Assembly (NCBI GenBank): GCA_017506865.1
Contig: JAFCMP010000519.1
Coordinates: 620,001-684,000 of the forward strand
Source of the DNA: Tribonema minus
Taxonomy: Eukaryota > Sar > Xanthophyceae > Tribonematales > Tribonemataceae
Length of the DNA: 64,000 bases
Direction: 5' to 3'
The notes under the pieces are model-generated. The model saw nothing but the letters and a program-made list of their open reading frames with translations, did not search any database and was not told the DNA's origin. Shown in pieces: positions 21,501 through 33,617 of the stretch (positions are counted from its first letter, which is position 1; each line of letters starts with the position of its first letter). The translations under genes were made by a program, and so were the position numbers.

Positions 21501-23742
21501 GTCAAAAGTATGTGGCAAGACATGCGAGCATACCGTGGCAACCAGCATGCATTGACCTATGAGTTCATCGCGAGCCATGCTGATATGCCATGAACACCGT
21601 AGCATTGACTTCTGGTGGGGGAGCAATGCAGGTTGAGCTCTGACTCCATACCGCCGCTTGAACTACGTACTTGAACTAGCACAATGACCATATATATACT
21701 AATTCACACAGCTGTCACGGCCATTCACCACGCGCCTCACATCCCTTCACCAGTGTGACACTGATAAGGTGAATACAACTTGAGGTATATCACTCAGGAT
21801 ATGTGTAGACTCTGGTAGCAAGCCTGCCATTGACAACCTGAGCTTCATCGCGCCCTGAGCGGGAATCACAAAGTACACTGCACGCACTCACCTGTTAGGG
21901 AACGTCTCCACCAGGCAGCACATCTCATACGACTCCAGCGTCTGCTCCAGGCACGGGTTCCCGCCGCGCGCTCGTGCGTCCTTATGGTCTGGCGCGTCGT
22001 CCATTCGTGAGTACGCGCGCATGTTGTCGAGCCATGCGAACCCCGGCTCGCCATTCGCCGCGACGCGCTTGCACACATCCGTGTAGTCCATGCCGAGCGT
22101 CGCCATGACGCTGTTGTTGGACGTCCAGCCGTAGCTCGCGCGGTGGGGGTTGACGTCGTAGTCCTGTGCGTTGAGAGTGGTGTGTGGTTGGTGAAGTTAA
22201 CGGTGGCGAGCGCTGTGCATGCAACGGCGATGCCTGCAGCGTCACAAATGTACACCAGACGACACCAGACCAGCATGTACACATGGCATGCGAGAGCGGT
22301 CCCAGCTGACTGCAAGACCGAGGCAGTGTTTGTCGTCTGGCGCAACTTGAAGGATGTCTTTTGCAATCACTGCTGTCAGCTGCTATGTACCCAAACACAC
22401 TGCCCATGCGCTGCCACATGAAGCGACGACTGACCTTGAGGTTAATGTACTCGGCGCTGTCCGGGTCACCAAACGCAATCTCCGCCGTGCGCCGCACGTT
22501 GCCCGCCACCACGCACTTGCCGATCTTGTTCATCACGTCGACGATCGCCGTAACCGTAAGGTCCCGCCCCGCTAGCGGCTCCAGAGTCTCCATCACGTCC
22601 CTGTGCAGCTCCAGCAGCGGCGCGGGTCCCTGGCTCACCCCCCCAAACCCCCTTATCGGGCTCCCCGCAGGCCGAACCAGGCTAGAGTCGAATGTCGGCA
22701 GCGGCGCGCCGGTGAAGTATGCGTTGAGAAGCACCCGGAGGCTCTCCACCCAGCCCTCGCGCGAGTCTGCTATGACGTGCGTGGAGGGATGTTGATGTTG
22801 AAGTTTGCTGCCGGGTTTGTGGACGCCTACGGCACCGGCGCCCTTGGTGTCGAAGCCGACGCCCACGCCGAGCATCGACGCGTCCATGAGGAAGCAGAAG
22901 GGGCCAGTGGGGTCCTCCGCCATGTTGGCAGTGGACACGAAGGCGCAGTTGTTGAGCGCTGCGAACAGCCGCCGCTCCGTCGTGAGCTTGGAGCCCATGG
23001 CCCAGAGTCCGCGCCCCGGCGGCAAGAACTTCATGTTGAAGATGCGTGTGTACATGTCCTGGGCCTCCGCCTGCGCGGCGTCTTCGCTCCAGGGCAGGCC
23101 ACCTGTGAGCGTCCACTCCTTCTGCATGCTGAAGGTGCCGTTGACCACGCGCTGAACGGTCTGGTACCACTCCTCCTTGACGTCGGAGTCCTCGTTGACG
23201 TATCTGGAGTAGGTTCTCCGGTACACTAGCTCGCCGAGGCCATTGAAGCCGAAGGGAGGACGCACGGACGACCAATGTTGAACAAAGGCAGGGTTGAGTT
23301 CGAACTGGCACATCTGCTGCTGCTGCTCCGGGCTAGCGTCACTGCCCGGAATTGATGCGCGCATTACTTCCAGCCCTCGCAACTGCGAATGGTCGCCATT
23401 CAAAGGCCCATCGAAGGCCCATTTGCCGTTCACACCAGGCTGATGCTGCTGCTGCTGCTGCTGCTGCTTGCTGTCCATGTCGCTGCCGCTGCTGTGGATT
23501 CCGGTGCTGCGTGCAGCCTGATGCCTCGATGAAGCAGTGTTTGCGCTGCTATCTAAACTATCGCTGACCTCGCTTTGGCATTCGCCGCTGGCGTCCTCGT
23601 CTGGATGCTCCTGCCTGAATGGCTGTGCGCTTGCACATCGAAGCATGCGATCTGGCCTATGTCCAGCAGTCGCACTGCATCCGTGAGCTCTGCGTATCAA
23701 ATTACTGCCGACTGCTCGATATGACACAGCCCGCAGAGCCAT
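18541..23742 (-). CDS. class II (adenosylcobalamin-dependent) ribonucleoside-triphosphate reductase
   Basis: Makes deoxyribonucleotides by a B12-dependent radical mechanism. Exons are 23742..22435, 22163..21892, 20831..20267 and 18933..18541; all joins are in phase and give 845 residues, against about 740 in the Lactobacillus enzyme. The extra is an N-terminal extension of about 140 residues: a basic start (MALRAVSYRAVGSNLIRR) that could be an organelle-targeting peptide, then a Gln run. Key residues are present: a redox Cys in AALNNCAFVS (266); the thiyl-radical Cys and Glu in NPCLE (507, 509); the second redox Cys in MCCLVE (518); and the C-terminal shuttle pair FCDTDAC (803, 808). Other signatures are FLPPGRGLWAMG, IKPSGTVSLL and YQLKGVSFLPR. 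The gene is divergent from the 24022 gene, 279 bp apart. Intron 2 holds a retroelement tail and TTAGGG-like repeats; intron 3 holds exon-edge copies. Confidence 0.93.
19930..20300. repeat. three tandem copies of reductase exon 3 end plus splice donor
   Basis: The block CTGATTGTCCGCCCAG and its flanks occur near 19955, 20112 and 20267, a period of about 156 bp. The rightmost copy is the functional exon 3 end and donor; the other two lie inside intron 3 and have drifted. The unit also contains GACTTACTTCTATCTAC or close variants. Confidence 0.75.
21151..21172. repeat. telomere-like CCCTAA repeats in reductase intron 2
   Basis: About three units of CCCTAA with slight drift, inside an intron. 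Confidence 0.7.
21845..21885 (+). mobile_element. retroelement 3' tail fragment
   Basis: TCGCGCCCTGAGCGGGAATC followed by ACAAAGTACAC matches the end of the copy A-C tail, in the opposite orientation. It lies in reductase intron 2, about 6 bases from the exon 2 donor. Confidence 0.5.
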
Positions 23743-24021
23743 CTGAAGCTAGCAATTCTAAAGACACAGCGAGGCACGTGAACTCATGTTGAATCAGAGA
23801 GCATCGTTCTTTCCGAGCCTCGTTCGTTCCCAGGAAAATGAAACGTCAAACTTTGCACTCTGTACATGAATGCTATGCACAGTGAGCGAGCAGCAGCTGC
23901 ATGAAGTGACACCACTGATGAAGCAGCCTTCTCACTTCGATGTTGGCGAATATTCAATTTTTGCTTAATGGAAATGGCGGCATCGTTCCGCGCGAGTTAA
24001 TGTAGTTGAACACTTGCTGAA
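23743..24021. promoter_or_regulatory. divergent promoter region
   Basis: 279 bp separate the start codons of the reductase gene (-) and the modular-protein gene (+). It must hold both 5' UTRs and probably a shared promoter. It is more AT-rich than the coding flanks; no specific factor site was recognised. Confidence 0.5.
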
Positions 24022-27000
24022 ATGCTGGATGTTGACGCCGTCAAGCGCACCCTGGGAGCCAAAGGATATGCTGTGCGCTCACAGTCCCAGGCGCTCGAAG
24101 CAGCAGCGCCAGGGTCAGGGCTGAGCATCAAGGAGGAGGCTCTGATCTGGCGCCGGCGGCAGCACCAACAGCAGCTGCAGGAGCAAGCCACCTCTCGCCT
24201 TTTGCCTCATGAGTTGCACTCACCAGTTCGTTCACCAGTCACAGTGCGTGTGGAAGCGAGTCAGCGCCATGTGTGCTTTGCTGACGGGGACGGAAACGCG
24301 CACGCTGCTATCTCTACCGTGGCTTCTACCGCGCCAGTTCATGTGCTTCCCGCGTGTGCAGCCCACGATGTCGAAGTTGCAACTGCGCCAGGAAGCAAAT
24401 CGCCTGGCGCCGTCCCAGCTGCAAACCAACAAGAAAAGGCTATGTTGTCAGCATTCAACCTTTCCTGTGGCACTGTCCCTGAGTCGCCTACGACCAAGCT
24501 GCCGCAGCTCGCCCTGGACGGATCGCTGGTGACGCTGACTCTGTGGCCTGTGCGCAGCGCCCCGCAATCTTCCCCGCCACGCCAGCATCGCAGTCCAGAT
24601 CAGCAGCACCACCACAGCAATGAGCTTGGCACGAGCGACAGGCATACAACTTTGTCACCAAACGCGGAGCAGAACGGCACCACCAGCCGCAGAAAGCTGC
24701 GCCTGCCCCTCACCTTCCCCGTGGGGCAGCTCTTCCGCCGCGCCGCCGCCGCCGCGCCGTCCACCTCCGCGCGCGCCGCCGCCGCAGGCCTGCGAGACAT
24801 GAAAGTCCTCACTGCGCAGCCCGTCCTCAGTCCCGTGGCAACGCTCAACGCGGACGGCGCGCTCGCCTTATCAATGCGGCAACTACTGGCACTGGACGAG
24901 CTCTGGCCGGTCGACGTGCCGCGCGCCGTCGCGCCGCTGCGCCTCGACGTGCCGCGCCGCCGCCGCGCTGCCGACGCGCGCCCGCTCATGCCGATGCACG
25001 CGCGCGATGGCGACGCGCGCATCCGCGGCGACGCCGCTGCGGCGGCGCGGCGCGGCGGCGCTGGCGCCGGCGACGCGCTGCGCTTCATGGACCCGCCGCC
25101 GCTCGACCGCGCCAAAGCGCCGGCGGACGTGCTGCGCACGCGGTGGCCTGATGCTGGCGGTGGCGGTAGCAGCGGCGGCAGAGGCGGCGGCGGTGGCGGC
25201 GGCGGCGGCGGTGGCGGCGGCGGCGGCGGCGGCGGGGGCAGCGGCTGTGCAGCGGCCTGGTGGGCGGAGCGGCCGTGGCGGCGCTGCGCGTTCGGCGAGC
25301 CGGGCGTGGGAACACGGCACGGGGAGTGGAGCGCGGAGGACGGGTCGCTGGTGCCCCGGCAGCTGCTGTGGCGCGGCGCGCGCGTCATCAGCAGGTGATG
25401 GTGACGCTCAGTCTTGCGTGCTAGGTCTGTACGAGTGAAGCGTGCGCGTGAGATCACGGAGGCCTGGCTACGCGTGAGCGGTGTAACCGTCATGAGGCTC
25501 ACAGGCGGCCACAACGCTCAGACCATCACTCGTGCCCACGTGCTTGACTCTGACGGCAGGGGCGCTACGCCCGTTGCAAAACACATAGTTCACAAGCAGC
25601 AACTGTCTGAGATGGCGGCATCCCCACCTGGTGTCCGCGCTGCACAGCCCTGGCCAGCGCTGCCTTTTCCGGTCACACCTCTGCAAGTTGCTGGGGAATA
25701 CAGAATGTGTGTGGCGACGGATGCGCGCCCTTATTCCGCATCACCCCAACACCCCGCCGCAGCAGCAGCCCGTGCGCAACTTTGACAGTTACCGCAGGCA
25801 TTCCCCAGCGCCGACGCGCCGGCTGCACCATCCCGGCGCCACACCAGAAAAGTGCGTGCAGCGAATCGATCCCACACTGCCATTCCCAGCGCCGCCACAC
25901 CAACCCCTACCCCCCCCCCCGCATACACGCACACACCCCGCCTGCGGCGAATGCGCAGGACGCAGGCCAGCGATTTGATCACAGCCTGCCATTACCAGTG
26001 CCCCCGCACCGACCCGAACCCTCCCCCCCCCCTCGCCCCGCTCGCGGCGCCGCGGCGAACGCGCAGGACGCAGGCCATCGTGGGCGTCTACGCGCTCGGC
26101 TTCGGCGGGCGCGTCATCGCGCGCGGCGGCCGCAACCCGCGCGCGCTGCTGCTGGAGGCGTACTGCCCGCGCACGCGCCGCGCGCACGCGCTGCGCGTCG
26201 CGCCCGCCGCGCTGCTCGCGCTCTTCGCCGCCGCCGCCGACGCGCCGCTGCTGCGCGCCGGCGTCCGCGGCGATCTGCTGCAGGAGGCGCTGCGCATGCT
26301 GACGTTCGACTACGCGCTGCACTGGCACGCGCCGCCGGCGGCAGGGGCGGGCGGCGGCGGCGGCAGCCGTGCGCGCGGCGGTGCTGCGGCCAGCGGCGGC
26401 CGCGTGCGGAGCGGTGCTGCGGGGGGCGACAGCGGCCGCGCCGGCAGTGTAGATGGTGGCGCTGGCTGCAGCGGCAGCAGCAGCACCAGCAGCGCAATGG
26501 GTAGTTCTGCGATAGGTGACAGAGGTGGAAAGGATGCCAGCGCAGGCAGTGTTGATGCTAACGCTGGCGGTGGTGGCGCCGGCGGCGATGGCGGCGATGC
26601 TGCCGCTGGCGGCAGCAGCACGAGCGCAGGCGGCGCTGATGCTGTTGCTGGGCCAGCAGCGGCGGGGGGTGCAGCTGGGGAGCACCCAGAGCAGCGTGCG
26701 GCAGGGCTCAGTGGCGCTGACCTTGGAGGGAGCACAGCTCAGCCATTGCGTGCTGATGGTGCAGGAGCTGACGCAGGAGCGGCAGGTATGGGAAGCGGGG
26801 AGGCAGCGGCAGCGCCGGCGGGGACACCGGCGGCGGCTGCTGACGGTTGCGCGGCGCAGCAGCGAGGCGCAGTAGCTGACAGCACTTCGATCGCAGGCTC
26901 TGCTGCAGCAAGTGCGGGTGGCGGGGACAATGGCAGCGAAGCCACTATGCAAAAAGTGGAGGACCAAGGGCAGCTTCAGCGACAGGGCCCACCGCCGTCA

Positions 27001-30000
27001 CCGCCGCAGCCGCTGCCAGGGCTGCTGCCGCCGCAGCAGCGCCTGGCTGCGTCATCGCTGCAGGTGACGCAGCAGCAGCAGCATTTGCACTCAGTGTCGA
27101 AGCAGCAGCAGAAGCAGCAGCAGCCTGAGCAGCAGCACCACCAGCAGCAGCAGCAGCAGCACCACCCGCAGCACCAGCAGCACCCACAGCACCAGCAGCA
27201 GCACCATCACCACCAGCATCACCCTCAGCAGCCCTTTCTGTCTGCGACGTACAGGGACACAGAGGAGTGGGCGTGCCTGGGGCGACGTGACCTTGCAGGC
27301 TGCACGCTCGTCTGGGTGGCGTCCCCATCGCTCGACCTGCCGCTGAGCATCAGCGACAGGCCCCCGTCAACTTCAACAACTAGTGCCAGTTCTGCTGCCG
27401 GCAGCGCGCCCGTCACGGTGTGGGTCACGCAGCAGCTGCGCATGGACGCGCGCGTGCGCGGCGTGCCAGGCAGCGGCGGCGGCGGCAGTGGCAGCGGCGG
27501 CAGCAGCGATGCACAGCGACAACGCGCGGCCGTTCTCAGGTAAGGCCAAGAGCAGCACCTGCAAAATGTGCATACTTCTGCATGGACACTCATGTTCGGG
27601 TGCAAAGGAAGTAGAAGCATAGACTCGTCAAACCTGAAGCATGCGCAATCGGCTTGTCCCCATCCTGCCCCCAACAGCATTAGTTGCGCCACACGGCAGC
27701 GCGCGGCACATAATTCCAGGTACTTCAACAGTAGCTCAACAGCCTCACCGCTCGCTATGTTGTGCAATCGGTGCCTACCCACATGTGTCATGCGCTCACC
27801 TGCCTGAGGGCGTCGCTCACCCAGGAAACAGCGCTCGAATTATCAACTCATGGTGCCTAACCACCGCAGAGCATCGCTGGCGAAGGAGGCGGCGCTGCGG
27901 TCGACGGCGCTGGAGGTGCGGCGCGAGCTGCGCGCGGCGGAGCGCGCGCGGCAGCGGGCGCGCGCGGAGGCGGCGATGGCGGCGTACCTCGCCAAGCCGC
28001 TGCGCACGCGCGGGCTGGCGGCGGGCGACGTCGTGCGCGTGCGGGGGCACATGTGCATCGTCACCGCTCAGGTTTGCGCTTCAACAATGTAATGTTGTGG
28101 TTCAAGCTTGAAGCAGTGATGTGGTCAAAGGCGCAGCAGTGAGGCAGCGAACCTCGCATGATGCTCAGAGCATTGCGCTCTGTGCTCAAGTGCAGGCGCT
28201 CACTCGCCGGCCTGAAGTCATGCGTGCGCATGTTACGTCTTCATACGTGCACTGTCACAGCTCAGGTTTGCTTTTCAACATGCAATGATGTGTAGCTCAA
28301 TGTTGAGACTCTGGGCCAGGTACCTCGTCAAATGCGCTCCGTGCGGTAGAGTGTGTAGACGCAGCGGTGACGTCATCGCTCTCGGTGCCTGAAGCTGCGC
28401 ACGACAATTTCACCCCGGGCCAACTACATGCGCGCACCGGCAGGCAGCAGAGAGCTTTTCCGCACGCAGTGACAGTTGCGAACCGTCACTGCTTACAGGT
28501 TTTGGAAGCATACCCTTTACTAACAGTGCTGAAAATCTACGGTCACGCAGGAGCTGGCGGAGCAGCCGGGTAGCCTCTTTGTGCGCGTCTACCACCCTGC
28601 CACCAGCATTGCATGGACAGTGACCATCAAGCCCAGCGACCTGCGGAGAGTTCCCGTTCCCGAGGCGCCGGCGCCCTGGGCCAAAGAACGGTCCTCAGAC
28701 TCCACGCACATAACTTCAGCGATGAACCGGGTGCCCAACAGCGGCGATTCACAGAGTTCAGGAGGGTACACCGATGCACCCCGTGCGGGGCCACTGGCAG
28801 TACAACAACAGTACACTGGCGGGGGTACGGGGAGCGCTGTTGCTGCGGGCGGTGAGCGGCGGCCGCTGGCGCGGCACGTGCTGCACCGCCTCATTGCGCT
28901 GCCAGACGGCGCGAGCGGCGCGGCGCCGCGGCAGGAGGAGAACGGCGCAGCAGCGGCAGCGGCAGCGGCAGCGGCGACGGTGCCGGCAGCAAGGCCGTGG
29001 TGGCGCTTGTCAGTGCTGGGCAATGGCGGCGTACCCAGGTATGGTGCACTGGGCAGCGCTGGCCTCAGGCTTGATGTCCGTTGCCGTAAATGTACTGCGG
29101 ATGCATGCTGTAGAGTAACTCAGTGTTTTTGCAGTATGTGGTCACATGTGTGCTTGTACAGCATCTCAGAGCTCAATAACAGTGTGCACAAGAGTGTCGC
29201 AGCGGCAGCGGCGGCGCCGCCGACGGCGCCTCACAGTGCTCAGCAACACAAGCATAGCCAGGCACAGTGCACTCAATGTCACTGGCACTGAAACCTTGCA
29301 CTCTGTGACCGACTTCTTGCCCCCGCAGGCCCGCACCCCCCAGACCGCGCTTCCGCTCGTGCGCGCCGCCGCGCCGCTACCAGCTGCAGCAGGCGCCGCC
29401 GCTGCTGCGGCAGCCCCGCGCGGCGGGGGGCGACTGGCGCGCCCGCTGCAGGCCGCGGCGCTGCGCGGGCAGGGGCGAGGAGGTTGCATTGGGCGTAACA
29501 ATTCTTCACGGCGTGCGCGGGCGGTTCTCGCTGATGCGTGGCAATTATGCGGGTGGCACGGATGACTTTGAGCTGGACTGGTACGTGCCGCGCACCTTTG
29601 AGGTGTGCGCTGCTGCTGCGGAGGCCTTCGCCGCTGCGCGCGTTGCTGCTGGCGGCGGCGACGCTGCTGGTGCTGCTGATGTCGCTGCCGCTTCCGCAGC
29701 GGAAGGCAATGCAGCAGCATCTGCAGCGGCAGCAGTGGCAGAAGACGCAGAGGCAGCGCCACGACTGCCGGTGCCCGCATCAGCAGCGGCAGCGGAGGCT
29801 CTGGCACCACCACCACCCACTGCAGCCATTGCTGCGCTGGAAACCACCGTAGCGGCTAAAGCCGCTACGGCAGCCGCTACGGCAGCAGGGCCATCGCATG
29901 GAGCGGCAGAAGCAGCGCCGGCAGACCCCGCGACACCGCTGCCGCCAGACGCGTCCTCCGCTGCCGCCGCGGCGGCAGCGCAGCAGTGCCCCGGCGGCCA

Positions 30001-32650
30001 CACCTTCATGCTGGTGCTGAGCACTGATGACGTGCTGCGGCTGACACGTGGCAGCGCGCTGCCGCTGCCAGGCGACCGCGCCGCTTGGGACATGCTGGCC
30101 CGCAGCCTCATCTCGCAGTGCACGTGGCATATTCATGGCGCGCAAGCCGACGGCGGCGCACGCGGGCGCCGCACGCTGCTGCAGCCGCTGCTGAGCACTG
30201 TGCGGCCGGCGCCGCGCATCTGCAGCGGCGGCAACGTCAGCAGTTGCAGCGGTGGTGGCGGCGGCGGCGGCAGCACTATCTGTGGCGGTGTCAACGGTGG
30301 CAGCGGCAGCAGCAGTGACAGTGCTGGAGGCGGCAGTGGCACTGGCAGCAGTAATGGCAGCGATGGCGGCGCCAGTGGTACCATTGGCATAGGCAGCCCA
30401 AATCACAGCACTGGCCACGAAAAAAATGTCGATGCTGGCAATGAGTGGATGGCAGTTGATGCATGTGGCGGCGCGGCTGCTGCTGTCGCTATAACAAGCA
30501 GCAAAGCCTCCTGCACCATCGAGGAGGGTGCCGCCAGTGATTCTAGTTGCATCGTCACTGGTGGCAGCACCAATACCAGTGAAAGTGCTGCTTTACCAAC
30601 TGGCAGCACTGTGCTAACAACACCCAGCGTGCAGGGCGATGCAGGCGGCAGCAGCGCTCACAGCTCCGCCCTGACTGCCATTGGCAGCTCGAGCCCTGAT
30701 GTTGATGGCGGCACCGCCGCTGATGCTGCTGCACAGATTGGCACCGCTGCACATAGATCTCAACGGGCTGAAACAGGCGACGCTGAGCCTGAAGCCGCTG
30801 GCAGCAGCACCACCGGCATGGCTTGTGTCGCTGCTGCTGATGGCTCTGCCTCCAGAGGCAATGGCTCGGTTGGTACAAGAGCTGATCATGGCAGCAGCAT
30901 GAAGCCTGTTTGTGACGTCACCGACGCCAGCACACTAGGTGATGACGGCGGCAATCACCTGATCTTGGCCGCCACTTGCGGCGGCGTCAGCAGCGGCGAT
31001 GGCAGCAATGCTGCGGGCATCCACAGCACCCCACGCGTTAATTCAACGGCTCTGGCAGTCAACAGCGGCGGCAGCAGCCGCAGCAACAGTGGTGTCGGCG
31101 GCAGCGGCAGCGGCGACGGCAGCGGCAGTGGCGCTGGCAGTGGCAGCAGCGGCGGCAGCGGCACTGGCAGCAGCGGCGGCACCGTCAGCGGCAGCAGCAG
31201 CAGCGGCGACAGCAGCATTGACAACAGCAGCGGCAGCAGCAGCGATGGCAGCAGCAGTGGCGGCGGCAGCGCTTGCCCACTGCCGCAGCTGGCGCTGGAC
31301 ACGTGCGTGCTCGCTCGCGATATGGAGGTGCCGTGCGTCGGCGACGCGTGGGAGCACACGCGTATGGCGGTGTCCGTGGCCGTGTGCCAGGTGCGTGAGT
31401 GACAGACATGCAATGATGTTGCCATGCTGTTGAATACAAGGCACGCGAAGCCCTCCTCTCTTACTCTACAGAAGGCTTTTGCAGTCGCAGCGACTTGCCA
31501 CCAGCTACTACACTAGCCGTCTGAGAATGGCAGTATCGAAATTAACTAAATTTGGGAGGGGAAGGTGTCGGCGCGACGTCAGGCCAATGCGCATGGGCAC
31601 GGGCACTTATTTCTGGCCGCCAACTGGTTTTGACATGGTTGAAGTGCGAAGTGGCGCCCAATGATGCTGCTGGATGTCAGCCAATGCAGGCTCTTTGAGG
31701 ACTGTGCCACAAGCGCCTTCGCAACTGCAGCAACTTCGACCAGATACCACAGCAGCAGTCTGAGAGTGACAGTATTGAGACAAATTAAGTTGAGAGAGGA
31801 AGGTGTTGGCGCGGCATCAAGCCAGCGCGCAAGGGCACGCGCACCGAGTGCTGCGCCTCCTTCTTTGATTGTTACGGTTTGAGTTCAAGTCTGAAGTGGC
31901 GCCTCAGGAATGCTGCCGCTGGCTGCAAGTTGCAGGGGATACCTGTAAGTTGGCACCACCTCAACTTCAACGATTCTCATTTCATCCCTACACTGCAATC
32001 TGCTGACCTTCTGAGCGTTGCCGCAGGTCCGCGGCGCGCTCGTCGTCCGCGCGCGCGACCCGCGCACGGGGTGGTTTGTCGCGGAGCTCGCGCGCAGCGC
32101 CGCCGCGCGCGCCGCCGACGCCGCGCTCATCCGCGACATGCGCGGCATGCCGCCAGAAGAGCGCGCCATTCAGGTGGAGGCGCTGCTGGATGGGCTGACG
32201 GTGCTGCAGAACCCGGCGTATGCGCAGAGTGCGTCAGAGGAGGGCGCCGCGACGCTGCGCGAAATCAGGGACGGCGGCGGCAGCGGCGGCGGCAGCAGCG
32301 GTGATGGCGGCGGCGGCAGCGGCGGTGGTGATTATGGCGGCAGCGGCGGCGGCGGCGTCAGCGAGAGCTCAGCCGCAGTTTCGGCGCTGGCGCTGGCTGC
32401 GCTGCGCGCAGCAGACGGCGGTGCCGAGGAGGGGGAGCAGGGGGTTGACGCATTGCGCTGCCCCGCTGATGAGCCGTGGTACCTGACGCTCGCGGACGCG
32501 GACGCCGAGCTTGTCAACCTGTCGAATGCTGACTACGGCAACATGGTGGATGTGAAGCTCAAGGCGGCGACGGCAAAGGTCGCGAGCCGCACGCAGCGCG
32601 TGCTGGAGATGCAGAAGAAACGCGCGAAGGCGGCGGGGCGGCGCGGTTGA
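24022..32650 (+). CDS. large modular protein with repeated beta-rich modules, function unknown
   Basis: Six exons were assembled by splice consensus: 24022..25394, 26067..27539, 27870..28071, 28551..29038, 29329..31390 and 32027..32650. Every join keeps phase, giving 2073 residues. Conserved-looking blocks sit between very long Gly/Ser/Ala/Gln runs. Several blocks share one pattern, a hydrophobic strand followed by Y/R-x-P-x-T: AIVGVYALGFGGRVIAR with EAYCPRTRRAHAL; GHMCIVTAQE with VRVYHPATSIAWTV; ALGVTILHGVRGRFSLM with YVPRTFE; VRGALVVRARDPRTGWFV. Exon 3 is preceded by a charged Arg/Ala helix (AAERARQRARAEAAM), and the C-terminus is a basic helix (EMQKKRAKAAGRRG). The module recalls C2/IQ-type repeats of algal flagellar-associated proteins, but I cannot assign a family. 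A TGTAA motif follows at about 32774. In exon 4 another open frame overlaps; the phase-consistent one was chosen. Confidence 0.75.
25780..26077. repeat. tandem copies of exon 2 acceptor region in intron 1
   Basis: A block of about 107 bp recurs. GCGCAGGACGCAGGCCA is at 25953-25969 and again, as the working acceptor and exon 2 start, at 26061-26077. A further partial copy (CACTGCCATTCCCAGCGCC) lies near 25873. Confidence 0.7.
28045..28300. repeat. duplicated exon 3 donor in intron 3
   Basis: The exon 3 end and donor (GCTCAGGTTTGCGCTTCAAC, near 28065) recur near 28260 as GCTCAGGTTTGCTTTTCAAC, with similar sequence on both sides, a spacing of about 194 bp. Confidence 0.65.
31470..31925. repeat. 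tandem duplication within intron 5
   Basis: Two diverged copies about 238 bp apart. GGAAGGTGTCGGCGCG at 31561 pairs with GGAAGGTGTTGGCGCG at 31799, with matching upstream (TCTGAGA...TGACAGTAT-like) and downstream (GAAGTGGCGCC) blocks. They fill most of the intron. Confidence 0.65.
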
Positions 32651-33617
32651 AGTTGAAATTGACAGGAGCTGGGCGGGCGTCATGTATATGAATGTGTATG
32701 TACATCGCAGGTAGCCGCAGACCAGCTGTTCTGTGAGCGCACACGCATCGGTAGGTTCCGTTTCTGCTTCATGTAAAGGGAGGGTCTGAAGTTGACTCAT
32801 GTATTATGCTCTTGTACAGGTAAGGCGCGCAATCGGGGCAGATGCTAGCACGTCAGGTAGACCAAGACTTCTGAGAAGGAGGTTGATGAGAGCAAACGGT
32901 CACCAGACATTCAAGGTTCGAGCTGTGGCGTGCATCTCGCTCATGCCTCATGCTTCTAGAATTACCATCCTGTGCAATGAGGAGGCCAATGTCAACATGC
33001 ATGTCGCGCTGATGACTTGTGTTGCTATTGAGGCTGACACAAGCTGCTGCTGCACGTTGCGCAGCCGCCGAAGTAGCTGTTGGTGGTCCTAGATGCTCCC
33101 ATCGAGAGCATGCCGTTCTGCTGCCATTTCGTGCATAATCATCAGCGCTGGGTACACAGCGTTGCTTCTGAGCAGAGTGCTGGAAGGGCTTGGGTGACAT
33201 TGTGAAAGTCTTAGAAGTGCAGAACTGTTTGATACTAAACAACATTATTGCAGCATAATATGTGCATGCATGCATGCTCAAGCTATGGACATGTACGCGC
33301 CCGCAGTGATCACCATGAGTTGCACTCCAACAAAATTACTCTGTTGCAAGCCAAAGTGACTACCTGCACGCTGGCGAATCGCCTTGACGAGAGAAGCGGT
33401 CACCGCCAACTGAAAGGCCGGCGCCAGAAGCAGGGGGCGGTGGCACACAGTGATGTGTGACAAACTGAAGAACCGTGCCAGTGTACATTAATGCACTGCA
33501 GTGGGCATCGATGCAATGCTTGCATTCACAGGAAGGTTCCTGTAGGAAGAGATGGCAGTTTTTGGTGACACCATTCCAACTACTGGTGACTTCAAACACA
33601 TCCTTGCGCAAATTCCA
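32651..33617. other. intergenic, convergent gene ends
   Basis: About 970 bp between the ends of the modular-protein gene and the FNIP gene. A TGTAA motif at about 32774 may be the polyadenylation signal of the former. No other gene is recognised. Confidence 0.4.

Noticed and set aside
28774-29118. Alternative frame in exon 4 of the modular gene (VRGALLLRAVSGGRW)
   Set aside because: It looks module-like but does not keep phase with the flanking exons, whereas the chosen frame does on both sides.
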